Below are positions 23,820 to 31,903 of a DNA stretch of 31,903 nt, in pieces. Below the pieces are notes generated by a model that did no database searches, was not told where the DNA came from, and was given only the letters and a program-made list of their open reading frames with translations. Origin of the DNA: an uncultured Bacilli bacterium (GTDB lineage: Bacteria; Bacillota_I; Bacilli_A; RF39; UBA660); the NCBI GenBank assembly GCA_934167935.1, contig CAKPMH010000013.1, forward strand, positions 1 through 31,903, written 5' to 3'. The stretch's first letter is position 1, and every line of letters starts with the position of its first letter. The translations under genes and the position numbers were made by a program.

Positions 23820-24382
23820 TCTAAATAACATTTTCCACATAATGGAACATATTCAATATTTTCATCTTTTCCATCTATTTTTACTTCTAATCCATCTAAA
23901 GTATATTCATTATTAACTTTTCTTCCAGCAAATCTAGCTATCTCCATACATTTACATAATGTTTTTAATTCTTCTAATTCATCAGCAATTTCAAGAAGTC
24001 TTCTAGATCCTTCAAATGATTCCATTTTAAAATTTGTTCTAAGCCCGTAGCATATTACTGGAATATCTAGTTTTTTTGTAATAAAAAATAATTCGTCTAT
24101 TTGTTTTTTATTTAAAAATTGTGCTTCATCTATAAATATACAAGCTAAATTATCTGTTATTTTGTTTTTTAAAAGTTTTAATATAGAATCATCATTTATT
24201 AAAATATCAACCTTTCTTTTTAATCCTACTCTTGAATCTAACATATCAGCTCCTTTAGTATCAATAATAGGTTTCATAACCAAAACATTATAACCGCATT
24301 CTTCATAATTGTGTGCCGTTCTAATTAAATCAATACTTTTTCCACTATTCATTGTTCCATATTTAAAATGTAGTTTTGCCAT
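23795..24382 (-). CDS. tdk: thymidine kinase
   Basis: Protein of 195 residues, the type II (TK1-like) length. The P-loop GTMNSGKS is at 9-16, IFIDEAQFL is the Walker B-like strand, and YGLRTNFKMESFEGS is the TK1 lasso region. A zinc site is made of Cys in LCKCMEI and in LCGKCY, with a C-x-C in place of the usual C-x2-C. It phosphorylates thymidine for dTMP salvage. The ATG at 24382 with GAGG upstream is preferred over the ATG at 24394. It overlaps the DUF4186 gene by 20 bp and is the last gene of that operon. Confidence 0.92.
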   Translation of the reverse strand: MAKLHFKYGTMNSGKSIDLIRTAHNYEECGYNVLVMKPIIDTKGADMLDSRVGLKRKVDILINDDSILKLLKNKITDNLACIFIDEAQFLNKKQIDELFFITKKLDIPVICYGLRTNFKMESFEGSRRLLEIADELEELKTLCKCMEIARFAGRKVNNEYTLDGLEVKIDGKDENIEYVPLCGKCYLEKVKKIKF

Positions 24383-24734
24383 TATATACCTCACTTCTAA
24401 TCCAACTAGTTATTACATTTACAACATAATCAATTTCATTGTTAGATAATTTTTTATTTTTTTCTATTTTATGTATCTTCATTAAACATCCTCTACAACA
24501 TGTTCCAGTAGCATGCTGTGCTATAAATACAGGATGTCCACGATATGGTGTTTGCCACCCATCATTCAATATATTAGCTGGTGCAAGCCTTGTTCTTACA
24601 AAGTCATATGCATGTTCCACTATTTTATTCATTCCTTTTTCTATAACATATCTTTTCATTTTTTCATCTAAATGAAATGAACCTCTAAATTTAGTTTTAG
24701 AAAGGCTTTCTAATAATTTATCTATATTTTCCAT
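24363..24734 (-). CDS. DUF4186 family protein
   Basis: Protein of 123 residues. It has the whole DUF4186 pattern: KFRGSFHLDEKM, RLAPANILNDGWQTPYRG, HPVFIAQHATGTCCRGC and a C-terminal helix with VVNVITSWI. The invariant His and CC..C residues look like a metal-binding site, but no function is known to me. AAGGA precedes the ATG. It begins one base after the recombinase stop and runs 20 bp into tdk, so the three genes are cotranscribed. Linkage with nucleotide salvage and recombination here may be chance. Confidence 0.9.
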   Translation of the reverse strand: MENIDKLLESLSKTKFRGSFHLDEKMKRYVIEKGMNKIVEHAYDFVRTRLAPANILNDGWQTPYRGHPVFIAQHATGTCCRGCLMKIHKIEKNKKLSNNEIDYVVNVITSWIRSEVYNGKTTF

Positions 24735-24735
24735 A

Positions 24736-25617
24736 TTATTTTTCCTTTGCCCTTGGATGTGTATTTAAATATACACTTCTTAATCTTTCATTTGTTACAT
24801 GAGTATATATTTGGGTCGTTGATAAATTTTCATGTCCAAGTAATTCTTGAACACTTTTTAAATCAGCACCATTATCTAGCATATGAGTTGCGAATGTATG
24901 TCTTAATGTATGGGGACTTACATGATAATCTAATTCACCCTTTTTAAGTATATTTTGTATTATAAGTCTAATTCCTCTATCCGTTATTTTATCCCCATTT
25001 TTATTTAAGATTAAATATTCACTATCCTTATTTAGTTTTGATCTACTATTATTTAAATATAAATCAAGTAATTCCATTAAAGTATTTCCATATAATACAT
25101 ATCTTTCCTTATTACCCTTTCCAAGTATTAATATTTTTTTATCATTAAAATTAATATCTTTTATTTTTATATTAATTAACTCACTTACCCTTATACCTGT
25201 TGAATACAAAAGTTCAAGTATTAATGCATCTCTAAGACCAAGTGTTGTTTCTTTGTTTGGAATATTTAACAAAACTAAAAGTTCATCATAATATAAAAAA
25301 TTAGGTAGTTTTTTATCCAATTTAGGGTTTGATATTAATATCATAGGATTTTTATTTAAAATATTTTCATTATTTAAATACTTATAAAAACTTCTTAATG
25401 TACTAATATGTCTTGATATCGTTTTTTTCATATATTTTTTTTGGTACATATAAGCTAGATAATCTCTAATAAATTTATAATCTACATCTTTTATTTTTTT
25501 ATTTTTTAAATATTCATTAAATTCTAATAAATCCTTTTTATAACTTTCTATTGTATTAATTGAATAATTCTTTTCTATTTTTAAGTATTTTAAAAATTTA
25601 TCTATATATTCACTCAT
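24736..25617 (-). CDS. xerD: tyrosine recombinase, XerC/XerD type
   Basis: Protein of 293 residues, the Xer length. It has an N-terminal SAM-like core-binding domain (about 1-90) and a catalytic domain with Arg143 (STGIRVSEL), Lys167, His236 and Arg239 (SPHTLRHTF), His262 (LGHENL) and Tyr271, a complete set. Such enzymes resolve chromosome dimers at dif or act in integration. The XerD versus XerC choice is not secure. I chose the ATG at 25617 (GGATAG upstream) rather than the longer frame to 25665, which would run through the promoter. First gene of the operon with DUF4186 and tdk. Confidence 0.88.
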   Translation of the reverse strand: MSEYIDKFLKYLKIEKNYSINTIESYKKDLLEFNEYLKNKKIKDVDYKFIRDYLAYMYQKKYMKKTISRHISTLRSFYKYLNNENILNKNPMILISNPKLDKKLPNFLYYDELLVLLNIPNKETTLGLRDALILELLYSTGIRVSELINIKIKDINFNDKKILILGKGNKERYVLYGNTLMELLDLYLNNSRSKLNKDSEYLILNKNGDKITDRGIRLIIQNILKKGELDYHVSPHTLRHTFATHMLDNGADLKSVQELLGHENLSTTQIYTHVTNERLRSVYLNTHPRAKEK

Positions 25618-25636
25618 ATTATCACTATCCATTAAA

Positions 25637-25665
25637 ATTATAATACACGAACATTTTTTTGTCAA
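25637..25665 (-). promoter_or_regulatory. perfect consensus promoter of the recombinase operon
   Basis: Minus-strand TTGACA (25660-25665), 17-bp spacer, TATAAT (25637-25642). The mRNA leader is only about 13 bases. Confidence 0.85.
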
Positions 25666-25669
25666 ATAA

Positions 25670-25690
25670 AAAGACTATTTTTTAGTCTTT
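25670..25690 (-). terminator. terminator overlapping the stop of the 287-residue gene
   Basis: Stem AAAGACTA/TAGTCTTT with loop of five. The gene ends T-K-K-stop inside the stem. Same design as at 71-95. Confidence 0.75.
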
Positions 25691-26538
25691 CCAACATATT
25701 CATCCATTTTATTTAAATCTATTCCAAGTGCTAGTGCTTCAACATAACTTAATCCATAAATTATATCATCCAAATCTATCATTTCTTTTACTTCTTCATT
25801 ATTACTTTTATATATTGATGCATCTTTATATACTTGGCTTTCTTCTAATGAATAATCAAGTGGGATATTTATATTCATAGTACGAGCAAGCAATTCTTCT
25901 TCATCTTTTGTTATTTCTCCAACTAAAGCTCTTCTTCTATCTTCATTTTTCATAAGTCTATTAACCTTTTTTTCTTTATTATAATATTCATCTATAGATG
26001 ATACAACATCTCTTAAAGTACGATAATTTAAAAGATCTTCTATTATTTTTTTCTTAAAAAAAGTTACATCATCAATATGATTAGAATCATACATATAAAT
26101 AATATGTTTTTTTAAATTATAATTAACATTATAACTATTTAATATATAATTTCTTACACTTTTTTTATTTAATTCTTGAAATATAATATCTTGATAATAA
26201 ATAAAATTTTGATTTTCACTTTTTATTTTTGATTCACTATCTTCTGTTAATAATCTAAATACATTAAATTTTTCATATAGTGGTTCTAAAAGTTTATCTT
26301 TACCATCTTGTTTATATTTAATAAAAATATCTGCAGTAGAAAAATTTATATAACCTTTTTCTATTAAATGTTCTATTAAATGTTGCTCATCCTTAAAAAA
26401 AGTTGTTACTTTGTCAATTGATGAAATATTAACTTTTTCTTTTTTTACACTACTATCATTTAAATCTTCAATTGGAAGTACAACAAATTCATTTGTGTAT
26501 GTATTTCTTACAACTAAACTATATATTCCAGAATTCAT
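25675..26538 (-). CDS. unknown 287-residue protein
   Basis: No family is recognised. It starts MNSGIYSLVVRNTYTNEFVV and has a beta-rich first third. The middle is helical and Lys/Asp/Asn-rich, and a charged segment (KVNRLMKNEDRRRALVG) leads to a C-terminal block ending in YVEALALGIDLNKMDEYVGK. No signal peptide or membrane segment is seen. The ATG at 26538 is preferred, since AGGTG lies 7 bases upstream and a GTG start at 26547 would overlap it. It sits between topA and the recombinase operon with its own terminator, so it may be made with topA by read-through. Confidence 0.7.
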   Translation of the reverse strand: MNSGIYSLVVRNTYTNEFVVLPIEDLNDSSVKKEKVNISSIDKVTTFFKDEQHLIEHLIEKGYINFSTADIFIKYKQDGKDKLLEPLYEKFNVFRLLTEDSESKIKSENQNFIYYQDIIFQELNKKSVRNYILNSYNVNYNLKKHIIYMYDSNHIDDVTFFKKKIIEDLLNYRTLRDVVSSIDEYYNKEKKVNRLMKNEDRRRALVGEITKDEEELLARTMNINIPLDYSLEESQVYKDASIYKSNNEEVKEMIDLDDIIYGLSYVEALALGIDLNKMDEYVGKTKK

Positions 26539-26609
26539 ATTATTCACCTATCTTAATTATATATTATTTTTTTTAAAAAGAAAAGAAATAATTTTAATTT
26601 AAAGAAAAA

Positions 26610-26634
26610 TTGTGATTACTTTTTATAATCACAA
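26610..26634 (-). terminator. topA terminator overlapping the stop
   Basis: Stem TTGTGATTA/TAATCACAA, TTTTT on the minus strand; the last codons of topA lie in it. Confidence 0.7.
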
Positions 26635-28646
26635 CTACTGCATTTAATTTCATTCTTTTTATTTATTACAAGCATTGAACCACATTCCGGGCAATTTTCT
26701 CCGATCGGTTTATCCCAGTATGCTGTTTTGCAAGTTGGATAATTATTGCATCCATAAAATAATCTTCCTCTTTTACTTTTCTTTTCGATTATTTTACCAT
26801 CACAATTAGGGCAATCACATATTTCTTTTGCCTCTTTTTCTTCTTGCTTTATATATTTACATTCAGGATAATTACTACATGCTATAAATTTGCCATACCT
26901 ACCTTTTCTAATAACAAGAGGATGTGAACATTCTGGGCAAATTTCACCTGTTTCTTCTGGTGCTTCTTTTTCCATTTTATCAAATGCTTCTGTTAAAAGT
27001 GGTTCAAACTTTTTATAAAATTCATCTAAAGTTTTATACCATACTTTTTTTCCTTCAGCTATTTCATCTAAATCTTCTTCCATATTTGCGGTATATTCTA
27101 CATTTATAATCGATGAAAAAAATTCTTGTAATTTATCCGTTACTTCTATACCAATCTCAGTTGGACGGAATTTTTTTTCAACTATAGTTACATAACCTCT
27201 ATCTTTAATATTACTCATTATAGTAGCATATGTACTAGGTCTACCAATACCAAGTTCTTCCATTGCTTTAACTAATTTTGCTTCAGTATATCTTGCTGGT
27301 GGTTGAGTAAAATGCTGTTCTTTTTCTATGGATTTAGATATAACTATATTAGATTTATATGTATCAAAAGGAGGAATTATATCTTCTTTTGTATCTTCAT
27401 AATCCTTATATACTTTTAAATATCCATCAAATGTTATAACTTGACCTGTTAATTTAAATTGATAATTATTATTATCAAATATAACAGTTGTATTTTCTGT
27501 TTTAGCAGGTGCCATTAAATAAGCAAGTGCCCTATAATAAATCATTCTATATAATTTAAATTCATCATCATTTAGAAATGGTCTAACACTTTCTGGAGTT
27601 CTTTTTATACTAGTTGGTCTAATTGCTTCATGTGCATCTTGAACATTTTCTTTATTTTTACTTTTTTTAACTATACCAACATAGTTTTCTCCATATTTTG
27701 CTTTAATAAAATCTTTTGTTTCATTTATAAAATCTATTGATAATCTTGTTGAATCAGTACGCATATAAGTGATAAGCCCGACTGTTTCATCAGAAAGTTC
27801 AATTCCTTCATAAAGCTTTTGAGCAACCATCATTGTTTTTTTTGCATTCATATTAAGTTTATTAGATGCATCTTGTTGCAAAGTACTTGTTGTAAAAGGA
27901 AATTTAGTTGCTTTCTCCTTTGTTTTTTTATCAACACTATCTATTTTAAATTTATTTGATAGTTTATCTAATATAAGATTCGCTTCTATTTCATTTTTAA
28001 TTTCTATTTTTTTATTATTATAACTTACTAAATCAGCTTCAAATTCAGGAAAAATTGCTTTAATAGTATAATATTCTTCAGATTTAAAAGAATTTATTTC
28101 TCTTTCTTTATCAACTATTAATTTTAAAGCAACGCTTTGTACACGTCCAGCACTTGTTCCACTTGTTTTATATTGCATCAATTTACTTAATCTAAATCCT
28201 ATTATTCTATCAAGTATTCTTCTTGCTTCTTGTGAATTTACTAAATTATTATCTATTTTTCTAGGATGTTTAAATGATTCTAATATAGCATTTTTTGTTA
28301 TTTCATTAAATACAACTCTCTCATATTTATTATCATCTATATTAAGGGCATCATATAAATGCCAAGAAATTGCTTCTCCTTCACGGTCAGGGTCAGTTGC
28401 CAAATAAACAAAATCACTATTTTTAACATCTTTTTTTAATTCGTCTATTGTTTTCTTTTTACCTTTTATTGTTGTATATTTTGGTTTAAAGTTATCTTCT
28501 ATATCTATACCTAAACCATATTTACCAGATGTTGCTAAATCTCTTATATGTCCTTTACTTGATACAACTTTATATTCATTACCTAAATATTTTCCAATTG
28601 TTTTTGTTTTAGCTGGAGATTCCACTATTACCAAATTTTTTGCCAT
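26616..28646 (-). CDS. topA: DNA topoisomerase I (type IA)
   Basis: Protein of 676 residues, close to the Bacillus form. The N-terminal Toprim domain starts VESPAKTKTIGKYLG and includes DPDREGEAISWH (metal site). The active-site Tyr is in ITYMRTDSTRLS (around 300). At the C-terminus are three Cys4 zinc modules: CPECSHPLV with CSNYPEC, CPNCDGKI with CNNYPTC, and CPECGSML with CSSC. It relaxes negative supercoils. AGGAGGAAG precedes the ATG. A TTGACA-17-TATAAA promoter is 30 bases upstream. No dprA neighbour is present. Confidence 0.97.
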   Translation of the reverse strand: MAKNLVIVESPAKTKTIGKYLGNEYKVVSSKGHIRDLATSGKYGLGIDIEDNFKPKYTTIKGKKKTIDELKKDVKNSDFVYLATDPDREGEAISWHLYDALNIDDNKYERVVFNEITKNAILESFKHPRKIDNNLVNSQEARRILDRIIGFRLSKLMQYKTSGTSAGRVQSVALKLIVDKEREINSFKSEEYYTIKAIFPEFEADLVSYNNKKIEIKNEIEANLILDKLSNKFKIDSVDKKTKEKATKFPFTTSTLQQDASNKLNMNAKKTMMVAQKLYEGIELSDETVGLITYMRTDSTRLSIDFINETKDFIKAKYGENYVGIVKKSKNKENVQDAHEAIRPTSIKRTPESVRPFLNDDEFKLYRMIYYRALAYLMAPAKTENTTVIFDNNNYQFKLTGQVITFDGYLKVYKDYEDTKEDIIPPFDTYKSNIVISKSIEKEQHFTQPPARYTEAKLVKAMEELGIGRPSTYATIMSNIKDRGYVTIVEKKFRPTEIGIEVTDKLQEFFSSIINVEYTANMEEDLDEIAEGKKVWYKTLDEFYKKFEPLLTEAFDKMEKEAPEETGEICPECSHPLVIRKGRYGKFIACSNYPECKYIKQEEKEAKEICDCPNCDGKIIEKKSKRGRLFYGCNNYPTCKTAYWDKPIGENCPECGSMLVINKKNEIKCSSCDYKK

Positions 28647-28671
28647 AATTCTTCCTCCTATGTCACTTAAA

Positions 28672-28700
28672 TTTATACACTATTATTTTTTCTCTGTCAA
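28672..28700 (-). promoter_or_regulatory. topA promoter
   Basis: Minus-strand TTGACA (28695-28700), 17-bp spacer, TATAAA (28672-28677). Confidence 0.78.
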
Positions 28701-28733
28701 TATTAATATACAACATTTAATTTTAAAATCCTT

Positions 28734-29678
28734 TTAATTTTTAATTTCTCTATTACATTTACTACCCCATGCATCTATTAATTTAGAATCTTTATATATT
28801 TTTAAAATTTCACAGTTATTAGCACATCTATTACATTCCATCCCCTTAGTCTCAAATTTTATATTTTTTATATTTAAATTAAATGTTTTATCATTACTAT
28901 TTTGTTTTGCAAGTATTGCAATTCCAATTGCCCCCATTAAATGACTATTATAATCAACTATAACATCTTCATTTAATATTTCTTTAAAATATTTTAAAAC
29001 AGCTTTATTTTTACTTACTCCACCTTGAAAAACAATTGGAGGCATAATTTTTTTACCTTTAGCTAAATTATTTAAATAATTAATTACTATACTTTTAGAA
29101 AGTCCTGCTAATATATCTTCTATTTTATAACCAACTTGTGCTTTATGTATTAAATCTGATTCTGCAAAAACAGTACATCTTGCAGCTATTTTAACTGGAT
29201 TATTTGATTTTAAAGCAATAGATCCAAAATCTTCTATTTTTATACCAAGTCTTTTAGCTTGACTTGATAAAAATGCACCTGTCCCTGCAGCACAAAGTGT
29301 ATTCATAGAATAATCCGTTATTATGCCTTTATCTAAAAATATTATTTTGGAATCTTGTCCCCCTATTTCTAAAATAGTTTTTACGTCTTTATAATAGTTT
29401 AAAGTTCCAACAGCATGAGCCGTTATTTCATTTTTTACTATATTTGCATCCAATAATAAACCTATTAGTTTTCTTGCACTTCCTGTTGTTCCAATTCCCT
29501 TAATTACAATACTTTTATCTAAATTTTTCTTTAATAATTCTATTAATTTTTTTACAGCTTGAATTGGATTACCATTTGTTTCTATATAATCAGATTTTAT
29601 TATATTATTATTTTCATCTATTATTACTCCTTTTGTAGATATAGAACCTATATCAATTCCTAGATAACAATTCTTCAC
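28734..29678 (-). CDS. acyl-CoA dehydratase activase-like ATPase (BadF/BadG/BcrA/BcrD family)
   Basis: Protein of 314 residues with the ASKHA ATPase fold. GIDIGSISTKGV (7-18) is the phosphate loop, LEIGGQDSK (103-111) the second, and Cys129 (NTLCAAGTG) and Cys168 (ARCTVFAESD) match the [4Fe-4S] ligands of HgdC-type activators. The C-terminus adds four cysteines (282, 285, 289, 308) that may hold another cluster, as in the larger DUF2229 proteins. Activators use ATP to drive an electron into a dehydratase. The start is GTG at 29678 with GAGGAAG upstream. It overlaps the preceding gene by 26 bp. Confidence 0.88.
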   Translation of the reverse strand: MKNCYLGIDIGSISTKGVIIDENNNIIKSDYIETNGNPIQAVKKLIELLKKNLDKSIVIKGIGTTGSARKLIGLLLDANIVKNEITAHAVGTLNYYKDVKTILEIGGQDSKIIFLDKGIITDYSMNTLCAAGTGAFLSSQAKRLGIKIEDFGSIALKSNNPVKIAARCTVFAESDLIHKAQVGYKIEDILAGLSKSIVINYLNNLAKGKKIMPPIVFQGGVSKNKAVLKYFKEILNEDVIVDYNSHLMGAIGIAILAKQNSNDKTFNLNIKNIKFETKGMECNRCANNCEILKIYKDSKLIDAWGSKCNREIKN

Positions 29679-30732
29679 TTTTCTTCCTCATTTCTATCAT
29701 GTCATAAAAAGCTTCCAAACGTGTTTTTATACCAACCTCACTAGTATTTGCATCAAATGAAAAAAATATTACTGGTACATTATGTTCTTTACATATTTTA
29801 TTTATTATACTCATAATGCCTATCTCAGGTGTACAAAAAGCTGATTTTATATGAATAATTCCATCATAATTATTCTTACATAAATATTTACACCTTGCTA
29901 TATTATCATGACTATCAGCACCCATTTTATATTTATTATATTCTTTTGTATATTTTAAATATTTTCTACCTTTTTTATGTTTTTCAAACAATAAAAAATG
30001 TACATTAGTAAATCTCTTTACTTCGATATTATAACTTGCTAATTCTTTTTCTAAATAGTAATTAGCAAATGGTTCCATTATTGTATATAACTCACCTATA
30101 ATACCTATTTTTAATCTATTTTTTGGTTTATTTAATTTAACCTTTTTTAATTTTTTATAATATTTTTTATACGTTTTTCTTAAATTTATAAAACCTTTTA
30201 TAGACTTAAATTTATGTAGCATTTCCTTATTTATTTTTTCCATACTATCATCTTTTGCAAAGCCAATATTTGATCTAATATAATCATCACAAATATCCAT
30301 ATATTTAATCATTTTAGCAGTTATAAAAGTATGATATAAAAGTTTATCTAATTTTAATTTTGGATTAATTTCTTTTAATTTATGATATATTTCTTTTGGA
30401 TTTGTTACACCTTTACTAACTAAATTAACTAATTTAAATTCATAACCTAAATCTTTTAATATTTGTTCTTGAAGTTCAAAATAATAACCATATCTACATC
30501 CTCCACCAAATTGAATTAAAACGTTAGCTCCTTTATTTAATGCTTCTATATAAGTACCTAATGTGTACTTAAATGGTGTACAAGTAAATTCTGGACTATT
30601 AGCACTACCAAGTTCTATTGTTTTTTTAGTAATTGGTGGTGGTATAATAATAGAACAATCTAATATATGACTAAATAGATAATAAGCAGGTACACTATAA
30701 TTACCTATTAATGGAAAAGATACCTTATTCAT
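29653..30732 (-). CDS. 2-hydroxyacyl-CoA dehydratase-like (DUF2229-associated) protein
   Basis: Protein of 359 residues, related to the D-type HgdB/HgdC-partner proteins. It has FTCTPFKYTLGTYIEAL (49-65), IQFGGGCRYGYYFELQ and LIQ-type strands, later DNIARCKYLCKNNYDGIIH, SAFCTPEIGI and FSFDANTSEVGIKTRLEAF. Cysteines at 51, 78 and in ARCKYLC and SAFCTPE may bind Fe-S. The C-terminal T/S-E-x-G-x-x-TR-E-x-F box is also found in the upstream protein (GFETRIESF). AGGGAG precedes the ATG; it overlaps the previous gene by 4 bp (ATGA). No separate dehydratase subunit is nearby, so the substrate is unknown. Confidence 0.8.
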   Translation of the reverse strand: MNKVSFPLIGNYSVPAYYLFSHILDCSIIIPPPITKKTIELGSANSPEFTCTPFKYTLGTYIEALNKGANVLIQFGGGCRYGYYFELQEQILKDLGYEFKLVNLVSKGVTNPKEIYHKLKEINPKLKLDKLLYHTFITAKMIKYMDICDDYIRSNIGFAKDDSMEKINKEMLHKFKSIKGFINLRKTYKKYYKKLKKVKLNKPKNRLKIGIIGELYTIMEPFANYYLEKELASYNIEVKRFTNVHFLLFEKHKKGRKYLKYTKEYNKYKMGADSHDNIARCKYLCKNNYDGIIHIKSAFCTPEIGIMSIINKICKEHNVPVIFFSFDANTSEVGIKTRLEAFYDMIEMRKKSEELLSRN

Positions 30733-31631
30733 TTTACTCCCTCCTTTATAATATCAATAAAACTTTCAATTCTAGTTTCAAATCCTGCCATTCCATCAAC
30801 ATCATCAATAATTAAATTAAGATATGGTTTTTTTAATTTTCTAAATACTAATTCATTTGCAAGTGAATCTGGTCCACATGGAAATGTAGATATAAAAATA
30901 ATCCCATTTATTTTATCTTCAGTAAGTGGTATTGAGCCAATATTTTCCTTATTATATTTAAAATACAAAGAATATGATAATTTTTTACTTAAATTAGATG
31001 CTATATCACTATGAAATAGATTGCTATAAATTATTTCTACATTATTATTTTCTAAATATGTTATTATATCTTTACCAATCATATTATCATACAAATTATA
31101 AGGATGCCCTACTAACAATATTTTCAATTTTTCACTATCAATTTTTCTTATATTTTCTTTTATCTGTTTATTTTTTATATTATTTGCCTTTATAGTAGCT
31201 TTTTTATATGCCTTTTTTGCATATTCTTTTGAATATCCAAAATTTGTTACTATATCTATTAATCCTTTTTCTTCTGTTTCATTATTCTCTATATTAATAT
31301 TATAATTAAGTAATTTTATATCAAATAAATTATTTATAATATCATAAAGAGCTAAAAAATTGGTACAAGTTTGATTATCAATCCCATAATTATCAACTCT
31401 AGGAATTAAAATATAATCACATTTATCTTTTAAATAATTAACATGTGCAATATAATTTTTAATAGATAAACACATTTCATCAGTAGTTTTTAAAATAGCG
31501 TCATTCATCATTTTTTTATTTGTATTTGGACTAACTACAAGTTCTATATTAAATTCATCAAAAAAGTATTTCCAAATATCTTTATAATAATAATAAAATA
31601 TACTTCTAGGTATACCAATACGTATTTTCAT
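30729..31631 (-). CDS. DUF2229-type activase-related protein
   Basis: Protein of 300 residues. GIPRSIFYYYYKDIWKYFFD (5-24) and VVSPNTNKK match the conserved start of DUF2229, and TTDEMCLSIKNYIAHVNYL resembles its DEACLPxK block. HPYNLYDNMIG and STFPCGPDS follow, and the C-terminus ends GFETRIESF. In many anaerobes these parts are one very long protein (activase plus DUF2229, over 1,000 residues); here they are separate genes in one overlapping operon. The role is unknown. AGGTGAT precedes the ATG at 31631. First gene of the operon; a weak -10 (TATTAT) lies upstream. Confidence 0.85.
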   Translation of the reverse strand: MKIRIGIPRSIFYYYYKDIWKYFFDEFNIELVVSPNTNKKMMNDAILKTTDEMCLSIKNYIAHVNYLKDKCDYILIPRVDNYGIDNQTCTNFLALYDIINNLFDIKLLNYNINIENNETEEKGLIDIVTNFGYSKEYAKKAYKKATIKANNIKNKQIKENIRKIDSEKLKILLVGHPYNLYDNMIGKDIITYLENNNVEIIYSNLFHSDIASNLSKKLSYSLYFKYNKENIGSIPLTEDKINGIIFISTFPCGPDSLANELVFRKLKKPYLNLIIDDVDGMAGFETRIESFIDIIKEGVK

Positions 31632-31693
31632 GTTATCACCTAGAAAATAATATGCAGTAGTTAAATTTTTATGTAAATATATTAAGACAAAAA

Positions 31694-31722
31694 AAATAGA
31701 AATTATTTTAATTTTTCTATTT
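31694..31722 (-). terminator. terminator overlapping the stop of the truncated end gene
   Basis: Stem AAATAGAAA/TTTCTATTT, followed on the minus strand by eight T; the loop carries the TAA. Confidence 0.6.
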
Positions 31723-31903
31723 CTTCTTTTGATAAACCTGTAGTCGATGAAATTACATTTATATCAATATTTTCCTTTAATAAGTTTTTTGCTATTTCAA
31801 TGGTTTTATTATTTTCACCTTGTTCAATTCCTTGTTCTATTCCTTTTTTCATTCCTCTTTCAAGACCTTTTTTCATTCCTCTTTCTAGGCCTTTTTTCTC
31901 TGC
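31703..31903 (-). CDS. C-terminal part of a Rpn/PD-(D/E)XK nuclease-family transposase-like protein (partial)
   Basis: Only the last 66 residues are in the window; the start lies beyond 31903. They read through two GLERGMKK units, then GIEQGIEQGENNKTIEIAKN and a helix ending in GLSKEEIEKLK. Such G-x-E-x-G-x-x-x-G repeats followed by an LSxEEIExL tail are typical of the C-terminus of PD-(D/E)XK (Rpn-like) putative transposases, common in gut Firmicutes. The nuclease domain is not visible, so this rests on the tail only. Confidence 0.6.
   Translation of the reverse strand, partial: AEKKGLERGMKKGLERGMKKGIEQGIEQGENNKTIEIAKNLLKENIDINVISSTTGLSKEEIEKLK
31850..31897 (-). repeat. tandem 24-bp repeat coding GLERGMKK
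   Basis: Two units of 24 bp, nearly identical (GAAAGAGGAATGAAAAAAGG in both), then diverging to GIEQ units. Confidence 0.7.

Overview
The window looks like chromosomal DNA from a very AT-rich Bacillota (low-GC Gram-positive). Base composition is strongly A+T biased, Shine-Dalgarno sites are strong AGGAGG/GGGGG types, promoters read TTGACA-17-TATAAT, and terminators are short hairpins with T tracts. TGA serves as a stop (the Smr gene ends in it), so the standard bacterial code applies rather than the Mycoplasma code. The gene set (pnp, rpsO, gltX, pta, ppdK, tdk, xer-type recombinase, topA, 2-hydroxyacyl-CoA dehydratase-type activators) suggests an anaerobic fermenter, perhaps an uncultured gut lineage; the sequence alone cannot name it. 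Almost every gene lies on the minus strand; the exceptions are a HIT protein and a 353-residue unknown protein.

Layout. 1-7776 is mostly housekeeping: a methyltransferase-like gene, HIT protein, rpsO / unknown gene / pnp, tRNA-Lys(CTT), a DapF homologue whose first catalytic cysteine is replaced by serine, and a LysR-type regulator broken by one frameshift, divergent from an unknown gene. 7777-11730 is an accessory block. It holds an IS3-like left-end remnant beside a perfect 40-bp palindrome, a promoter-driven structured RNA-like segment, a candidate ADP-ribosyltransferase-like protein followed 18 bp later by an immunity-like protein, two further accessory genes, and tRNA-Glu(CTC). Imperfect 60-bp repeats at both ends of this block, anchored on the CACCA end of tRNA-Glu, suggest a decayed element inserted at that tRNA.

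11731-20905 holds gltX (joined to tRNA-Glu by a perfect 13-bp hairpin), a zinc alcohol dehydrogenase, pta, a small unknown gene, a two-gene cell-surface operon (a repeat-bearing anchored protein and a Thr/Ser-rich anchored protein), a stand-alone Smr nuclease domain and a lipoprotein. 20906-28733 holds ppdK, then a tight recombinase-DUF4186-tdk operon on a perfect consensus promoter, an unknown gene, and topA. 28734-31631 is a three-gene overlapping operon of 2-hydroxyacyl-CoA dehydratase activator/DUF2229-type proteins. The window ends inside a gene that resembles the tail of a PD-(D/E)XK nuclease-family transposase.

Together, Pta and PpdK point to acetyl-phosphate and pyruvate/PEP metabolism in an anaerobe. 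The most promising uncharacterised material is the accessory block at tRNA-Glu, the surface operon with its odd promoter-terminator leader, the DapF variant and the DUF2229 operon.
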